Below, piece after piece: positions 26,158-34,553 of a stretch of 64,000 nucleotides of DNA. Below the pieces are notes generated by a model, which saw only the letters and a program-made list of their open reading frames with translations, searched no databases and had not been told where the DNA came from. The position numbers were made by a program, and so were the translations under genes. Numbering within the stretch: the first letter of the stretch is position 1; the number at the start of each line of letters is the position of its first letter. Source of the DNA: JBAYNW01 sp041678605 (GTDB lineage: Bacteria; Cyanobacteriota; Vampirovibrionia; Gastranaerophilales; Gastranaerophilaceae); contig JBAYNW010000005.1 of assembly GCA_041678605.1 (NCBI GenBank), positions 13,467 through 77,466 on the forward strand. The letters are read 5' to 3'.

Positions 26158-26538
26158 ATGGAATACAAGTACAAAATAGAATTTCTGAAAGATGATAAAG
26201 GTTTTAGCGAAAGCGAAATGTACATATTGGAGCTTAATAAAAAAAGCCTTAAGTCAAAAGACGCAAGAATAAAAGTTAACAAAATAACTGAATACTTTAG
26301 AGCGTTGCGAGAATATGGAACAATAATCGGAGTTCCTGCAGTCAAGCACATTTATGATGAATTATATGAACTTAGACCCTTACAAGATAGATTTTTCTTC
26401 TTCTACAGGCACGAAAATAAATATGTTATTTTGAATCATTTTGTTAAAAAATCGCAAAAAACACCAATAAAAGAAATAGAAAAGGCATTTAGGCTAATTG
26501 AAAATTATAAAAGAAAGGAAAATAATAATGAGATATAA
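26158..26538 (+). CDS. higB: RelE/HigB-like toxin
   Basis: A 126-residue toxin of the RelE/HigB fold (Gp49-like). LYELRPLQDRFFFFY, YVILNHFVKKSQKTP and a helical tail with EIEKAF are typical. Such toxins are ribosome-dependent mRNA endonucleases. The ATG lies 6 nt after the -10 box with no Shine-Dalgarno, so a leaderless message is likely. The antitoxin follows with an 11-bp overlap. The pair lies between 47-bp direct repeats. Confidence 0.9.
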   Translation: MEYKYKIEFLKDDKGFSESEMYILELNKKSLKSKDARIKVNKITEYFRALREYGTIIGVPAVKHIYDELYELRPLQDRFFFFYRHENKYVILNHFVKKSQKTPIKEIEKAFRLIENYKRKENNNEI

Positions 26539-26836
26539 AAATACAACTTGGGAAGAGTTGGAAGCAAAATTAAATTTAACTCCCGAAGAAGAAGCCGAAA
26601 TAGACTTTAAGGTTAAATTGATGGGCAAATTGCTGGAAGTCCGCAAAGAAAAGGGATTAACGCAAGAGAAGCTTGCTGAAATAAGCGGGTTAAAACAATC
26701 CTTTATCGCGAGGTTGGAAAAGGACAGCAAAAGAGCTTTACAGGTGGATACCTTACTCAAAATTCTGCTGCCGTTGGGCTATGAGATTGATATTGTACCA
26801 ATAAAACCGGCACATAGAAGAATAGTCGGAGCGTGA
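26528..26836 (+). CDS. higA: HigA-like antitoxin with XRE helix-turn-helix
   Basis: A 102-residue antitoxin. After an N-terminal toxin-binding part (WEELEAKLNLTPEEEAEIDF) comes an HTH_3 domain with RKEKGLTQEKLAEISGLKQSF. GAAAGGAAA inside the toxin gene provides the Shine-Dalgarno for ATG 26528. It is expected to neutralise the toxin and repress the operon at the palindrome around 26140. Confidence 0.9.
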   Translation: MRYKNTTWEELEAKLNLTPEEEAEIDFKVKLMGKLLEVRKEKGLTQEKLAEISGLKQSFIARLEKDSKRALQVDTLLKILLPLGYEIDIVPIKPAHRRIVGA

Positions 26837-26852
26837 CGGCTCCAACGCTAAT

Positions 26853-27497
26853 CTATCTGCGAAACAGGTAATACTGCGATTTGTCATAATTTAATTCATC
26901 CAACAGGCGTATTTTATTTCCTAATTCCGCATTTTGTGGCGTTATTTTCAGTGTGTTGGAGTAAAATTTCTTCGCCGATTCAATATCCGCCAATTTTTCA
27001 TAAATAACCGCCATTTTGTAATTGAGTTTATAGTTATTTGAATATCCGTTTGCGTAAGCCTTTTTATAGTACATAAGTGCCTCTAGCAGGTCACTTCGCC
27101 TGTAATAGAAATCGCCCAAATAATAATTGGTCCTCGGGTTTTTATTATTAAAATCGAGAGCCACAAAAAAATGTTTTTTTGCGTAACTATCAAGTCCCAG
27201 TTCGTCGTAGATTCGACCCAGACCTATCTGAGCGTCAATAGATTTTGGTTTTATTTTGGACAACAAAAAATAATATCTCATAGCTTCTTGCAAATAAAAT
27301 ACTCGTTCAGCTGTTTCTGTGGACTTTTCAAAAAGTAAAATGTTAGAATTTGCATTTTTTAAAAATTTTGCCTCATCACCGGGTTTGAAAGCGTATTGAT
27401 ATCCGCTGTACTCCAAGTAGGCATTCTGCGTTTGTGCGGAAGCAGGATGAGAAAAAGTTATAAACAAAATTAAAATATAAATTAGTTTTTTAATCAT
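26853..27497 (-). CDS. Exported TPR protein
   Basis: A 214-residue protein with a signal peptide (residues 1-21, ending SASAQ-like) and about three tetratricopeptide repeats (AQIGLGRIYDELGLDSYAKKHF, then NYYLGDFYYRRSDLLEAL and YKMAVIYEKLADIESAKKF). TPRs mediate protein-protein contacts, here probably in the periplasm. Its last codons (26869-26915) are duplicated 823 bp away. The GHL10 gene downstream was probably in the same operon before the HigBA cassette arrived. Confidence 0.8.
   Translation of the reverse strand: MIKKLIYILILFITFSHPASAQTQNAYLEYSGYQYAFKPGDEAKFLKNANSNILLFEKSTETAERVFYLQEAMRYYFLLSKIKPKSIDAQIGLGRIYDELGLDSYAKKHFFVALDFNNKNPRTNYYLGDFYYRRSDLLEALMYYKKAYANGYSNNYKLNYKMAVIYEKLADIESAKKFYSNTLKITPQNAELGNKIRLLDELNYDKSQYYLFRR
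26869..26915. repeat. 47-bp direct repeat, right copy (functional TPR gene end)
   Basis: Identical over 47 bp to 26046-26092. It lies inside the last codons of the TPR gene, so the inserted cassette carried or regenerated an intact 3' end. Confidence 0.93.
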
Positions 27498-27578
27498 AAA
27501 AAAAATTATCTTAATAAATCACAACAACTACTATTATACCAGCAAAATTTTGTGTAGAATAAATATATCGGAGGAGCC

Positions 27579-27608
27579 ATGGGCATGTTGACAGAGGTGC
27601 AAAATTGA
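27579..27608 (+). CDS. Nine-codon leader ORF before nuoA
   Basis: GGAGGAGCC immediately precedes an ATG that opens MGMLTEVQN and stops at TGA 27606-27608. The stop overlaps the TTG start of nuoA (TTGA). This is the strongest Shine-Dalgarno in the region. It may couple translation into nuoA or simply be a relic of the former start; which is not known. Confidence 0.35.
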   Translation: MGMLTEVQN

Positions 27609-27958
27609 AAGAGCTAATTTTTTTACTGGTATTCATAGTATTGTCTGTGATGTTTGCTCTAGCCGCCCTTATTGCGAGTTTTATCTGCTCACCGAAAGCC
27701 GAAAGTAATGAAAAATCCGCCACGTATGAATGCGGCATGAAGCTTTTTTCTGATGCGAGAATTCAATTTGACATAAAGTTTTTCAATTATGCGATTTTGT
27801 TTTTGATATTCGATGTTGAAACAATATTTTTATTCCCTTTTGCTGTGAATTTCGGGCAATTACAGATTTTTGCGATGGTTGAAGTATTTATTTTTGTGGC
27901 TCTTTTATTATTTGCATTGATTTATGCAATAAAAAAAGAAATTTTGAGGTGGCAATGA
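27605..27958 (+). CDS. nuoA: NADH-quinone oxidoreductase subunit A
   Basis: A 117-residue, three-helix membrane subunit. SNEKSATYECGMKLFSDARIQFDIKFFNYAILFLIFDVE, here read in two parts across residues 38-78, is the conserved first loop and second helix. It starts with TTG, has GAGGTG 5 nt upstream and overlaps nuoB by 4 bp. It is the first gene of an eleven-gene nuo operon that runs to 37553. Confidence 0.93.
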   Translation: MKELIFLLVFIVLSVMFALAALIASFICSPKAESNEKSATYECGMKLFSDARIQFDIKFFNYAILFLIFDVETIFLFPFAVNFGQLQIFAMVEVFIFVALLLFALIYAIKKEILRWQ

Positions 27959-28545
27959 ATGTTATAATTTCAAGTATAGATTTTATTTATAACTGGGCAA
28001 GATCAAATTCGATATGGCCCATGACATTTGCAACTTCATGCTGCGGAATCGAAATGATGCAAACTTCCGCCGCAAATTTCGACATCGCAAGATTCGGCTC
28101 AGAAGTTTTCAGAGCCACGCCAAGGCAGGCTGACTTATTAATTTGTGCGGGAACAATTACTCACAAAATGGCCCCCGCTCTTTTGAAGTTGTACCAGCAA
28201 ATGCCTGAGCCTAAATACGTAATTGCAATGGGTGTTTGCACTTGCGGCGGCGGAATGTTTACCGACAGCTACTCTGTCGTGAACGGAATTGATAAAATAA
28301 TCCCCGTTGATATTTATCTTCCGATGTGTCCGCCAAAACCGGAAGCACTTTTGGATAGCCTTATAAAATTACAAAAAGAAATCAGGAAAGAAACCATTTT
28401 AGACAGGCAAAAATACATTGCCGGCCATGTTTCTGATTTAAAAATTGACGAAGACAATGAAATTTTAATCGAAGACAGCGGTATAATTGTTCAGGAATGG
28501 GGATTATCCGGGGAACTGCCGGAGGAGTTGTCTTATGAATTTTGA
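27955..28545 (+). CDS. nuoB: NADH-quinone oxidoreductase subunit B
   Basis: A 196-residue peripheral-arm subunit carrying the terminal N2 4Fe-4S cluster. The ligands are in TSCCGIEMMQ, LLICAGTIT, CTCGGG and YLPMCPPKPEALL. The ATG at 27955 overlaps the nuoA stop (ATGA) and has GAGGTG upstream. It passes electrons to quinone at the junction with NuoD and NuoH. Confidence 0.96.
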   Translation: MNVIISSIDFIYNWARSNSIWPMTFATSCCGIEMMQTSAANFDIARFGSEVFRATPRQADLLICAGTITHKMAPALLKLYQQMPEPKYVIAMGVCTCGGGMFTDSYSVVNGIDKIIPVDIYLPMCPPKPEALLDSLIKLQKEIRKETILDRQKYIAGHVSDLKIDEDNEILIEDSGIIVQEWGLSGELPEELSYEF

Positions 28546-29002
28546 AGTTTTGAATAAATTTAATATTGAAGTAATAAACGAAGGCGGCAATTCTTTTGAC
28601 AAAATCCGTGTTGAAAGTTCAAAATTGTGCGATTTGTTGAATTTTCTGAAAAATAACGCCCAGTTCGCTTTTGACAGACTCAATACAATTATTGCAATCG
28701 ATTTGGGAATTGAAGATGGCAGATTTGAACTTATTTATGATCTGCATTCGGTAAAAACAGGGCAGAGTGGGCGAATTTCTGTTCTGATTGGCAGAAATTC
28801 GCCCAATATTCCGTCAGTTGTCGAAATATTCAAAAGTGCTTATTTTGATGAATGTGAAATTTTCGATTTATTTGGGATAAATTTTGACAAAAATCCTAAT
28901 CTGAAGCGGCTTTTGATGCCGAAAGGCTGGGTGGGACATCCGCTCAGGAAAGATTATGAACAAAAAGATGAAAGGCTTGAACGGAGTGAAGATGCTGATT
29001 GA
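28535..29002 (+). CDS. nuoC: NADH-quinone oxidoreductase subunit C
   Basis: A 155-residue peripheral subunit with the 30-kDa signature FDECEIFDLFGINFDKNPNLKRLLM, split here across residues 105-130, and GHPLRKDY near the end. GGAGGAG lies 7-8 nt before ATG 28535 inside nuoB; the genes overlap by 11 bp. The coding sequence contains a 14-bp perfect inverted repeat (28768-28781 with 28792-28805). The stop codon lies inside an 8-bp tandem repeat array. Confidence 0.93.
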   Translation: MNFEVLNKFNIEVINEGGNSFDKIRVESSKLCDLLNFLKNNAQFAFDRLNTIIAIDLGIEDGRFELIYDLHSVKTGQSGRISVLIGRNSPNIPSVVEIFKSAYFDECEIFDLFGINFDKNPNLKRLLMPKGWVGHPLRKDYEQKDERLERSEDAD

Positions 29003-29080
29003 AAGGTCGAAAGGTTGAAAGGTTTAGAAAATAAATTTTTATAATAACCGTTCAGCCATGCAACTGCTCAACCCTTCAAC
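28998..29080. repeat. Opposed arrays of an 8-bp tandem unit between nuoC and nuoD
   Basis: Direct units ATTGAAAG, GTCGAAAG, GTTGAAAG and GTTTAGAA run from 28998 to 29029. Inverted units (read on the minus strand as GTTGAAGG, GTTGAGCA, GTTGCATG, GCTGAACG) occupy 29049-29080. The pair could fold into a long imperfect hairpin in the operon mRNA. A seven-unit array of the same kind is at 58357-58414. Confidence 0.7.
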
Positions 29081-29093
29081 CAAAACAAAAATT

Positions 29094-30197
29094 ATGGAAA
29101 CAAGACAAAAAATGAAAATTAATATCGGTCCGCAGCACCCGTCGACACACGGAGTGCTAAGACTTGTGATGGAATTAGACGGTGAAATTATCAAATCCTG
29201 CGAACCTATCATCGGGTATCTTCACAGGGGTATGGAAAAAATGGCAGAAAACCGGACATATCTGCAATATTTGCCTACCGTAGACAGAGTTGATTATCTC
29301 GGCGGATTTTTTGATTCTTACGCATTTTGCAATGCTGTTGAAAATTTGGCTCAAATTGAAGTCTCAAAGCGTTCTCAATATATTCGTGTTTTAACAATGG
29401 AAATGAACAGGTTGTCATCGCATTTGCTCTGGTTAGGCACATATTTGCTCGATATGGGGGCAACTTCACCGCTTTTTTATACATTCAGGGACAGGGAAGT
29501 TATTTTGTCTTTGTTTGAAGAGCTTACAGGGCAACGCCTAATGTACAACTACTATACTTTTGGCGGTGTAAGGCATGACGTTACAGTCGATTGGCTCAAA
29601 AAAATTACTGATTTTGTCAAAATTATGCCTCGAAAAATTCAGGACTATGAAGATATAATTACCGGCAACCCGATTTTTGCTACAAGGACAAAAAATATCG
29701 GAGTTATGTCAAAAAACGGTGCTTTGCAGTATTCTATTACAGGCCCGAATTTGCGTGCCTGCGGAATTGACCTCGATTTAAGAAAAAAAGGATATTTGAC
29801 TTATAAAGAGTTGAATTTTAACTCGATACCAGCACAAAATGGCGATTCTTTTGACCGATACAAGGTTAGAATTGAGGAAATGAGAGAGTGTTTGAAAATA
29901 ATTTCTCAATGTGTTGATTGGCTTATGGCAAATGAAGGAGAAGTGCTTTCACCAGTTAAACAGCCATTATTAAAAGTTCCGCAGGGTGAATTTATTTCAA
30001 ATGTGGAAGCCCCGAGGGGAATTTGTTCCTGCTACGTAAAATCAGACGGCTCCGGAATTCCTTATCGGGTAAAATGGCGTACAGGCTCTTATTACGCTGT
30101 TCAAGTCCTGCCAAGGCTTCTCGAAAATGCTTTTTATCCTGATTTAATGGCGATTTTCGGTTCTCTGGATGTTATATTACCGGAGGTGGACAGGTAA
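29094..30197 (+). CDS. nuoD: NADH-quinone oxidoreductase subunit D
   Basis: A 367-residue 49-kDa-type subunit. INIGPQHPSTHGVLRLVMEL opens the protein; GYLHRGMEKMAE, NRLSSHLLWLGTYLLDMGA and VEAPRG followed by the C-terminal GSLDVILPEVDR are conserved. The in-frame ATG at 29058 would encode residues derived from the inverted 8-bp repeat array, so 29094 (or 29112) is preferred. There is no clear Shine-Dalgarno. It overlaps nuoH by 1 bp. Confidence 0.95.
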   Translation: METRQKMKINIGPQHPSTHGVLRLVMELDGEIIKSCEPIIGYLHRGMEKMAENRTYLQYLPTVDRVDYLGGFFDSYAFCNAVENLAQIEVSKRSQYIRVLTMEMNRLSSHLLWLGTYLLDMGATSPLFYTFRDREVILSLFEELTGQRLMYNYYTFGGVRHDVTVDWLKKITDFVKIMPRKIQDYEDIITGNPIFATRTKNIGVMSKNGALQYSITGPNLRACGIDLDLRKKGYLTYKELNFNSIPAQNGDSFDRYKVRIEEMRECLKIISQCVDWLMANEGEVLSPVKQPLLKVPQGEFISNVEAPRGICSCYVKSDGSGIPYRVKWRTGSYYAVQVLPRLLENAFYPDLMAIFGSLDVILPEVDR

Positions 30198-31291
30198 TGG
30201 ATTATTTATATTTTTTATACGTTGATTTTTTGAACAAATTTTTACCCGGAAACTTTCCGGATTTAATTGCCATGGTTACGTTTCCGCTGCTTCCTTTTTG
30301 TATAGTAGCTGCCGCTTTAATCCTTGTAGTTTTGTTTTTGGTATTGATGGAAAGAAAAGTTCTGGCATTTTTTACTCAAAGGAAAGGCCCGAACAGAGTT
30401 GGCCCGTGGGGATTGTTTCAGACAATTGCCGATGCGATAAAACTTTTGTGCAAAGAAAATATTACGCCGACAGGTGCTGAAAAATTGATGTTCAATATAG
30501 CACCTCTGATTGCTTTTGTTCCGGTTATGGTAATCTGGGGGTTGATTCCGTTTAGTTCGGAATTTGATTTTATGTCTTATTCCGTAAGTGCCCTGCTGTT
30601 TGTCACAATAGCTGCAATTCCTATTTTTGGAACACTTTTGGCCGGATATGCAAGTAACAACAAATATTCTCTAATAGGCTCAATCCGTTCGGTTGCACAG
30701 GCAATAAGCTACGAATTGCCTCTGATATTCGTGCTTTTGAGCATTGTGGTTCTGGCTTCATCGATGAATTTAAGCCAAATCGTGCTGGCTCAGGTAAGCA
30801 TTTATCCTTTCTGCGGGTGGTTTATTTTCCCCGCCTTTTTAGGATTTTTGATTGTTTTTATCTGTGCGATTGCCGAGTTAAACCGCTGCCCTTTCGATTT
30901 GCCCGAAGCTGAAAGTGAGCTTGTAAGCGGGTATAACACTGAATATTCAGGAATGAGATTTGCATTTTTCTTTCTTGCCGAATACGCCATGATGTTCGTG
31001 ATGTGTGCATTTTTAGCCACAATATTTTTGGGCGGCTTTTTATCACCGCTCGGGTTTTATTTAAGCGAAAAATTCTTTGGAAATAGTTCTTTCTCTCAAA
31101 TCCTTGTGTATTTTGAACAAGTTTTCTGGCTCTTTTTAAAGACCTTCTTCCTTATTTTTTGCATGATGTGGGTTCGTGCGACCCTGCCAAGATTAAAATC
31201 CCACCAGTTAACCGGTTTTGCGTGGAAGGTTTTATTGCCGCTCTCATTTCTAAACCTGCTGATTGTATGCATTATAAAGGGGGTGGGATAA
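30197..31291 (+). CDS. nuoH: NADH-quinone oxidoreductase subunit H
   Basis: A 364-residue polytopic membrane subunit with about eight helices that forms part of the quinone channel. ERKVLAFFTQRKGPNRVGPW and the acidic loop AELNRCPFDLPEAESELVSG (residues around 232-251) are canonical. GGAGGTGGACAGG precedes the ATG, which overlaps the nuoD stop as TAATG. Confidence 0.97.
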   Translation: MDYLYFLYVDFLNKFLPGNFPDLIAMVTFPLLPFCIVAAALILVVLFLVLMERKVLAFFTQRKGPNRVGPWGLFQTIADAIKLLCKENITPTGAEKLMFNIAPLIAFVPVMVIWGLIPFSSEFDFMSYSVSALLFVTIAAIPIFGTLLAGYASNNKYSLIGSIRSVAQAISYELPLIFVLLSIVVLASSMNLSQIVLAQVSIYPFCGWFIFPAFLGFLIVFICAIAELNRCPFDLPEAESELVSGYNTEYSGMRFAFFFLAEYAMMFVMCAFLATIFLGGFLSPLGFYLSEKFFGNSSFSQILVYFEQVFWLFLKTFFLIFCMMWVRATLPRLKSHQLTGFAWKVLLPLSFLNLLIVCIIKGVG

Positions 31292-31738
31292 ATGAAAGCA
31301 ATAAAATACTTAATATCGCTTGTTTTAGGTCATCTAACGGTGTTTAAACACCTGTTTAAAGGTCCGGTAACACTTGAATACCCTGAAAAGAAAGCAAAAT
31401 TAAACGATAATTTTAGAGGTGAACACGCACTTTTGTCGGACGAAAACGGAAAATTAATATGTACGGCATGCGGCACATGCCAGAGAGTTTGCCCGTCTTT
31501 TGGCACAATCGAAATCGAAAAGGAAAAAGATGAGAACGGAAAATTTTACCCAAAAAACTACACAATTGATTTAAACAAATGTATTTTTTGCGGAAATTGC
31601 GTTCAATACTGCCCATTTGGAGCCATAAAGATGACAAAAAATTATGAATTGGCAAACAAAAAAAAGTCATCTTTAAAATTAGACATAAATGGTTTAAAAA
31701 GAAACTGTCATGAGCGTATAATAAAAAGTGATAAGTGA
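31292..31738 (+). CDS. nuoI: NADH-quinone oxidoreductase subunit I
   Basis: A 148-residue ferredoxin-like subunit with two 4Fe-4S motifs, CTACGTCQRVCP and CIFCGNCVQYCP, which carry clusters N6a and N6b. Without NuoE, F and G in the operon this subunit is the probable entry point for electrons, plausibly from reduced ferredoxin as in cyanobacterial NDH-1. It starts immediately after nuoH. Confidence 0.96.
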   Translation: MKAIKYLISLVLGHLTVFKHLFKGPVTLEYPEKKAKLNDNFRGEHALLSDENGKLICTACGTCQRVCPSFGTIEIEKEKDENGKFYPKNYTIDLNKCIFCGNCVQYCPFGAIKMTKNYELANKKKSSLKLDINGLKRNCHERIIKSDK

Positions 31739-31744
31739 GAGGGA

Positions 31745-32296
31745 ATGATAGAAATCGATATACTGAAAACATTAATATTTTACGGATTCGGAGGAGCGAT
31801 AATTCTCTTTGCTTTGCTGAGTATTTTTTCACTCAGAATTTTGTATTCGCTTTTGTGTGCGGTGTGCGTTTTCTTTTCGGCGGCAGGAATTTATTTTATG
31901 CTCGGGGCTGATTACAACGCTGTTATCCAAATTGCGATTTACGGAATAGCTATTCCGATTTTGTTCGTGTTGGCGATTATGTTTACGTCCGACAAACTTG
32001 ATAAAAAGACTTATTTGACGCTTCAGCCGAGGATTTTCTTTTCGTTTTTTTCACTTGGCGTGTTATTTTTGTCGCTAATTTATTTAATTGCGACTTCCCT
32101 GAGCCTAAATTCAAATTCGGCATGGATAATGCAAAAACAAACCATGTTTATTAATAAATACCAAATGTTTAACGCACTTTCTGAAGGATTTTTTGTTAAT
32201 TATGTTTTTGCGTTTGAACTTTTTTCTATACTGTTGTTGATTGTGGTAGTCGGTATTTCGACATTAAATCTGATAAAGGAGAAAACCGATGAATAA
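31745..32296 (+). CDS. nuoJ: NADH-quinone oxidoreductase subunit J
   Basis: A 183-residue membrane subunit with five predicted helices. The third helix region (FMLGADYNAVIQIAIYGIAI) carries the family's pi-bulge area. GAGAGGG precedes the ATG. It overlaps nuoK by 8 bp. Confidence 0.93.
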   Translation: MIEIDILKTLIFYGFGGAIILFALLSIFSLRILYSLLCAVCVFFSAAGIYFMLGADYNAVIQIAIYGIAIPILFVLAIMFTSDKLDKKTYLTLQPRIFFSFFSLGVLFLSLIYLIATSLSLNSNSAWIMQKQTMFINKYQMFNALSEGFFVNYVFAFELFSILLLIVVVGISTLNLIKEKTDE

Positions 32297-32633
32297 CTGG
32301 AATGATTGGATAAATTTAATATTTGATATAGGACTTTATCATTACCTGTTTTTGGCATTAATCCTTTTTATGATAGGCTTTTTCGGGGCAATCGTTTCAA
32401 AAAATATGTTGAAGGTTTTGATTTCGGTTGAATTTATGCTGACCGCTGTAAATATCAATTTCATTGCATTTGCAAGCTTCTTTGATAATGTAAAGCTTCA
32501 GGGCTTTGTGTTTTCGCTGTTTTATATATCGGTCGGGGCTGTAGAAATAGCGATAGCACTGGCAATATTTTATTTAATGTTCAGGTCAAAACAAAGTATT
32601 AATACTGAAGATTACGGGACGGCACAAGAATGA
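32289..32633 (+). CDS. nuoK: NADH-quinone oxidoreductase subunit K
   Basis: A 114-residue three-helix subunit. The membrane glutamates of the proton path are visible in KVLISVEFMLTAVNINF and VGAVEIAIALAIF. GATAAAGGAGA precedes the ATG. It overlaps both nuoJ and nuoL by a few bases, indicating tight translational coupling. Confidence 0.95.
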   Translation: MNNWNDWINLIFDIGLYHYLFLALILFMIGFFGAIVSKNMLKVLISVEFMLTAVNINFIAFASFFDNVKLQGFVFSLFYISVGAVEIAIALAIFYLMFRSKQSINTEDYGTAQE

Positions 32634-34549
32634 CAGACTTTTTTATCAATAACATTTATACTGTAATCCTTTTCCCGTTCTGGGTTTTCCTTCTAATCAT
32701 TCTGGGAAGATTTTTTAACGTCGTGCAGTCAAGAAAAGTAATAACTTTAATCACTTTGGTTTCTACTTTATATGGCTTTGTGTTTGCAATCGGCAGTTTC
32801 TTATATATGTTTAAAACGCCTGATTTTATCTATGAAAACTCCTATCCATTTTTAAGAATAGCAGATTATGCTCTGAATTTCGGGGTTTTCGTCGACAATT
32901 TATCTATAATAATGCTTTTGGTCGTTACGACAATCAGCTTTGTAGTTCAGCTTTATTCATCAAATTATATGAAAAAAGACAAAAGTTTTCCGAGATTTTT
33001 CGGGTACTTGAATTTATTTAATTTTTCAATGCTCGGACTTGTCTTAAGCTCCAATCTATTTCAGACTTACGTTTTTTGGGAACTTGTAGGAGTGTCAAGT
33101 TATCTTTTAATAGGATTCTGGTATAAAAGGCCTTCTGCGTCCGACGCCGCAAAAAAAGCATTTATAATGAACAGAATAGGTGATTTCGGGCTTTTGGCAG
33201 GCACCATTGCTATTTCGTATTTCATGTATCAATATTCAAATGTGACCTCTCTGGCGACAGTACCATTTATTAATATTAATGATGTAGGAACTTATTTGTA
33301 CTCTTATACAAATGACGCAATTTTTGCGATAATTTGTGTTTTACTTTTGTTTGGTTCGTTTGCCAAATCAGCACAATTTCCGCTTCACACGTGGCTTGCA
33401 GATGCGATGGAAGGTCCCACTCCCGTCAGTGCATTAATCCATTCCGCTACGATGGTTGCGGCAGGAGTCTATTTAATTGCAAGACTTTATCCGATTTACA
33501 GCCTGAGTGACGGAATAATGAATTTTATTGCCATTATCGGGCTTATTACGGCACTAATTTGTGCCTATTTTGCGATTACCCAGAACGATTTGAAAAGAAT
33601 TTTGGCATATTCAACCAACTCTCAGCTCGGGTTAATGTTTTTGGCCCTTGGTGCGGGGGCTTATACCGGAGGGCTTTTTCACCTTGTAACCCACGCATAT
33701 TTTAAGTCAATGTTATTTTTATGTTCGGGGATAGTTATCCATAGCGTTTTGGATCAGCAGGACATAAGGTTTATGGGCGGCTTGAGAAAGCATCTCCCGC
33801 TTACGGCCATTTGTTATTTAATCGGCTGTTTTTCCATATCAGGGCTTTTGTTCAGCGGGTTTTACTCAAAAGAAATGATTTTGACTTCAATGCTTCAAAA
33901 CAATCATTATATTTTTGCAATCGGGTTTTTACTCGTAGCTTTAATGACGGCGTTTTACATGTTTAGGTCTTATTTTGTTGTATTTGAAGGCGAATTCAAG
34001 GGCAACTGTGTACCTGAAAAATCCAACTTTATATTAAATCTTTCAGTTTTAATTTTGGCTTTGTTCACTGTTTTAATAGGATGTTTAACCCACAGTGGCT
34101 TTGAAAAATTCATTCAGTCCGGGAACATTATTCCGCAAACGCTAAAAATTGTTAATCCATTCTTTATATCAATAGGCGTTGCTCTGACTGGACTGCTGCT
34201 TGCATGGATTTTCTATAATACGAGGGTAAAACCTCCCGCTATCCCTATTTTATACCAGCTTTCCTATAACCGGTTTTACATTGATAATTTATATAATTTT
34301 ATTTCGGAAAAAATATATTATGTGATTTCCAAAATTTGTGCATTTGTCGACAAATATTTAGTTGATGGAATGGTAATTATTGCAGGTCTTAACGTAAGGG
34401 CTTGTTCGTGGGTGTTTGCAAAGATGCAGACGGGGAATTTCCAGAGTTATCTTGCTTATTCAATTGTATTTTTGGCGATTATCTTTGCCGGACTTATGTT
34501 TGCGTATACAATGATTGTGCAGTACAGCTTATTGAGCGGAGGGGGCTAG
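32630..34549 (+). CDS. nuoL: NADH-quinone oxidoreductase subunit L
   Basis: A 639-residue antiporter-like subunit with about 16 helices and the C-terminal lateral helix that braces the membrane arm. YVFWELVGVSSYLLIGFW, HTWLADAMEGPTPVSALIHS and RILAYSTNSQLGLMF carry the conserved charged residues. It overlaps nuoK by 4 bp. Confidence 0.97.
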   Translation: MTDFFINNIYTVILFPFWVFLLIILGRFFNVVQSRKVITLITLVSTLYGFVFAIGSFLYMFKTPDFIYENSYPFLRIADYALNFGVFVDNLSIIMLLVVTTISFVVQLYSSNYMKKDKSFPRFFGYLNLFNFSMLGLVLSSNLFQTYVFWELVGVSSYLLIGFWYKRPSASDAAKKAFIMNRIGDFGLLAGTIAISYFMYQYSNVTSLATVPFININDVGTYLYSYTNDAIFAIICVLLLFGSFAKSAQFPLHTWLADAMEGPTPVSALIHSATMVAAGVYLIARLYPIYSLSDGIMNFIAIIGLITALICAYFAITQNDLKRILAYSTNSQLGLMFLALGAGAYTGGLFHLVTHAYFKSMLFLCSGIVIHSVLDQQDIRFMGGLRKHLPLTAICYLIGCFSISGLLFSGFYSKEMILTSMLQNNHYIFAIGFLLVALMTAFYMFRSYFVVFEGEFKGNCVPEKSNFILNLSVLILALFTVLIGCLTHSGFEKFIQSGNIIPQTLKIVNPFFISIGVALTGLLLAWIFYNTRVKPPAIPILYQLSYNRFYIDNLYNFISEKIYYVISKICAFVDKYLVDGMVIIAGLNVRACSWVFAKMQTGNFQSYLAYSIVFLAIIFAGLMFAYTMIVQYSLLSGGG

Positions 34550-34553
34550 AGAT

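Noticed and set aside
28998..29080. Possible CRISPR array at the short tandem repeats
   Set aside because: The units are 8 bp with no unique spacers and no cas genes are in the window; they are simple tandem repeats.
29058..29093. NuoD start at 29058
   Set aside because: The extra residues derive from the inverted 8-bp repeat array and there is no Shine-Dalgarno; the conserved NuoD sequence begins near 29112.
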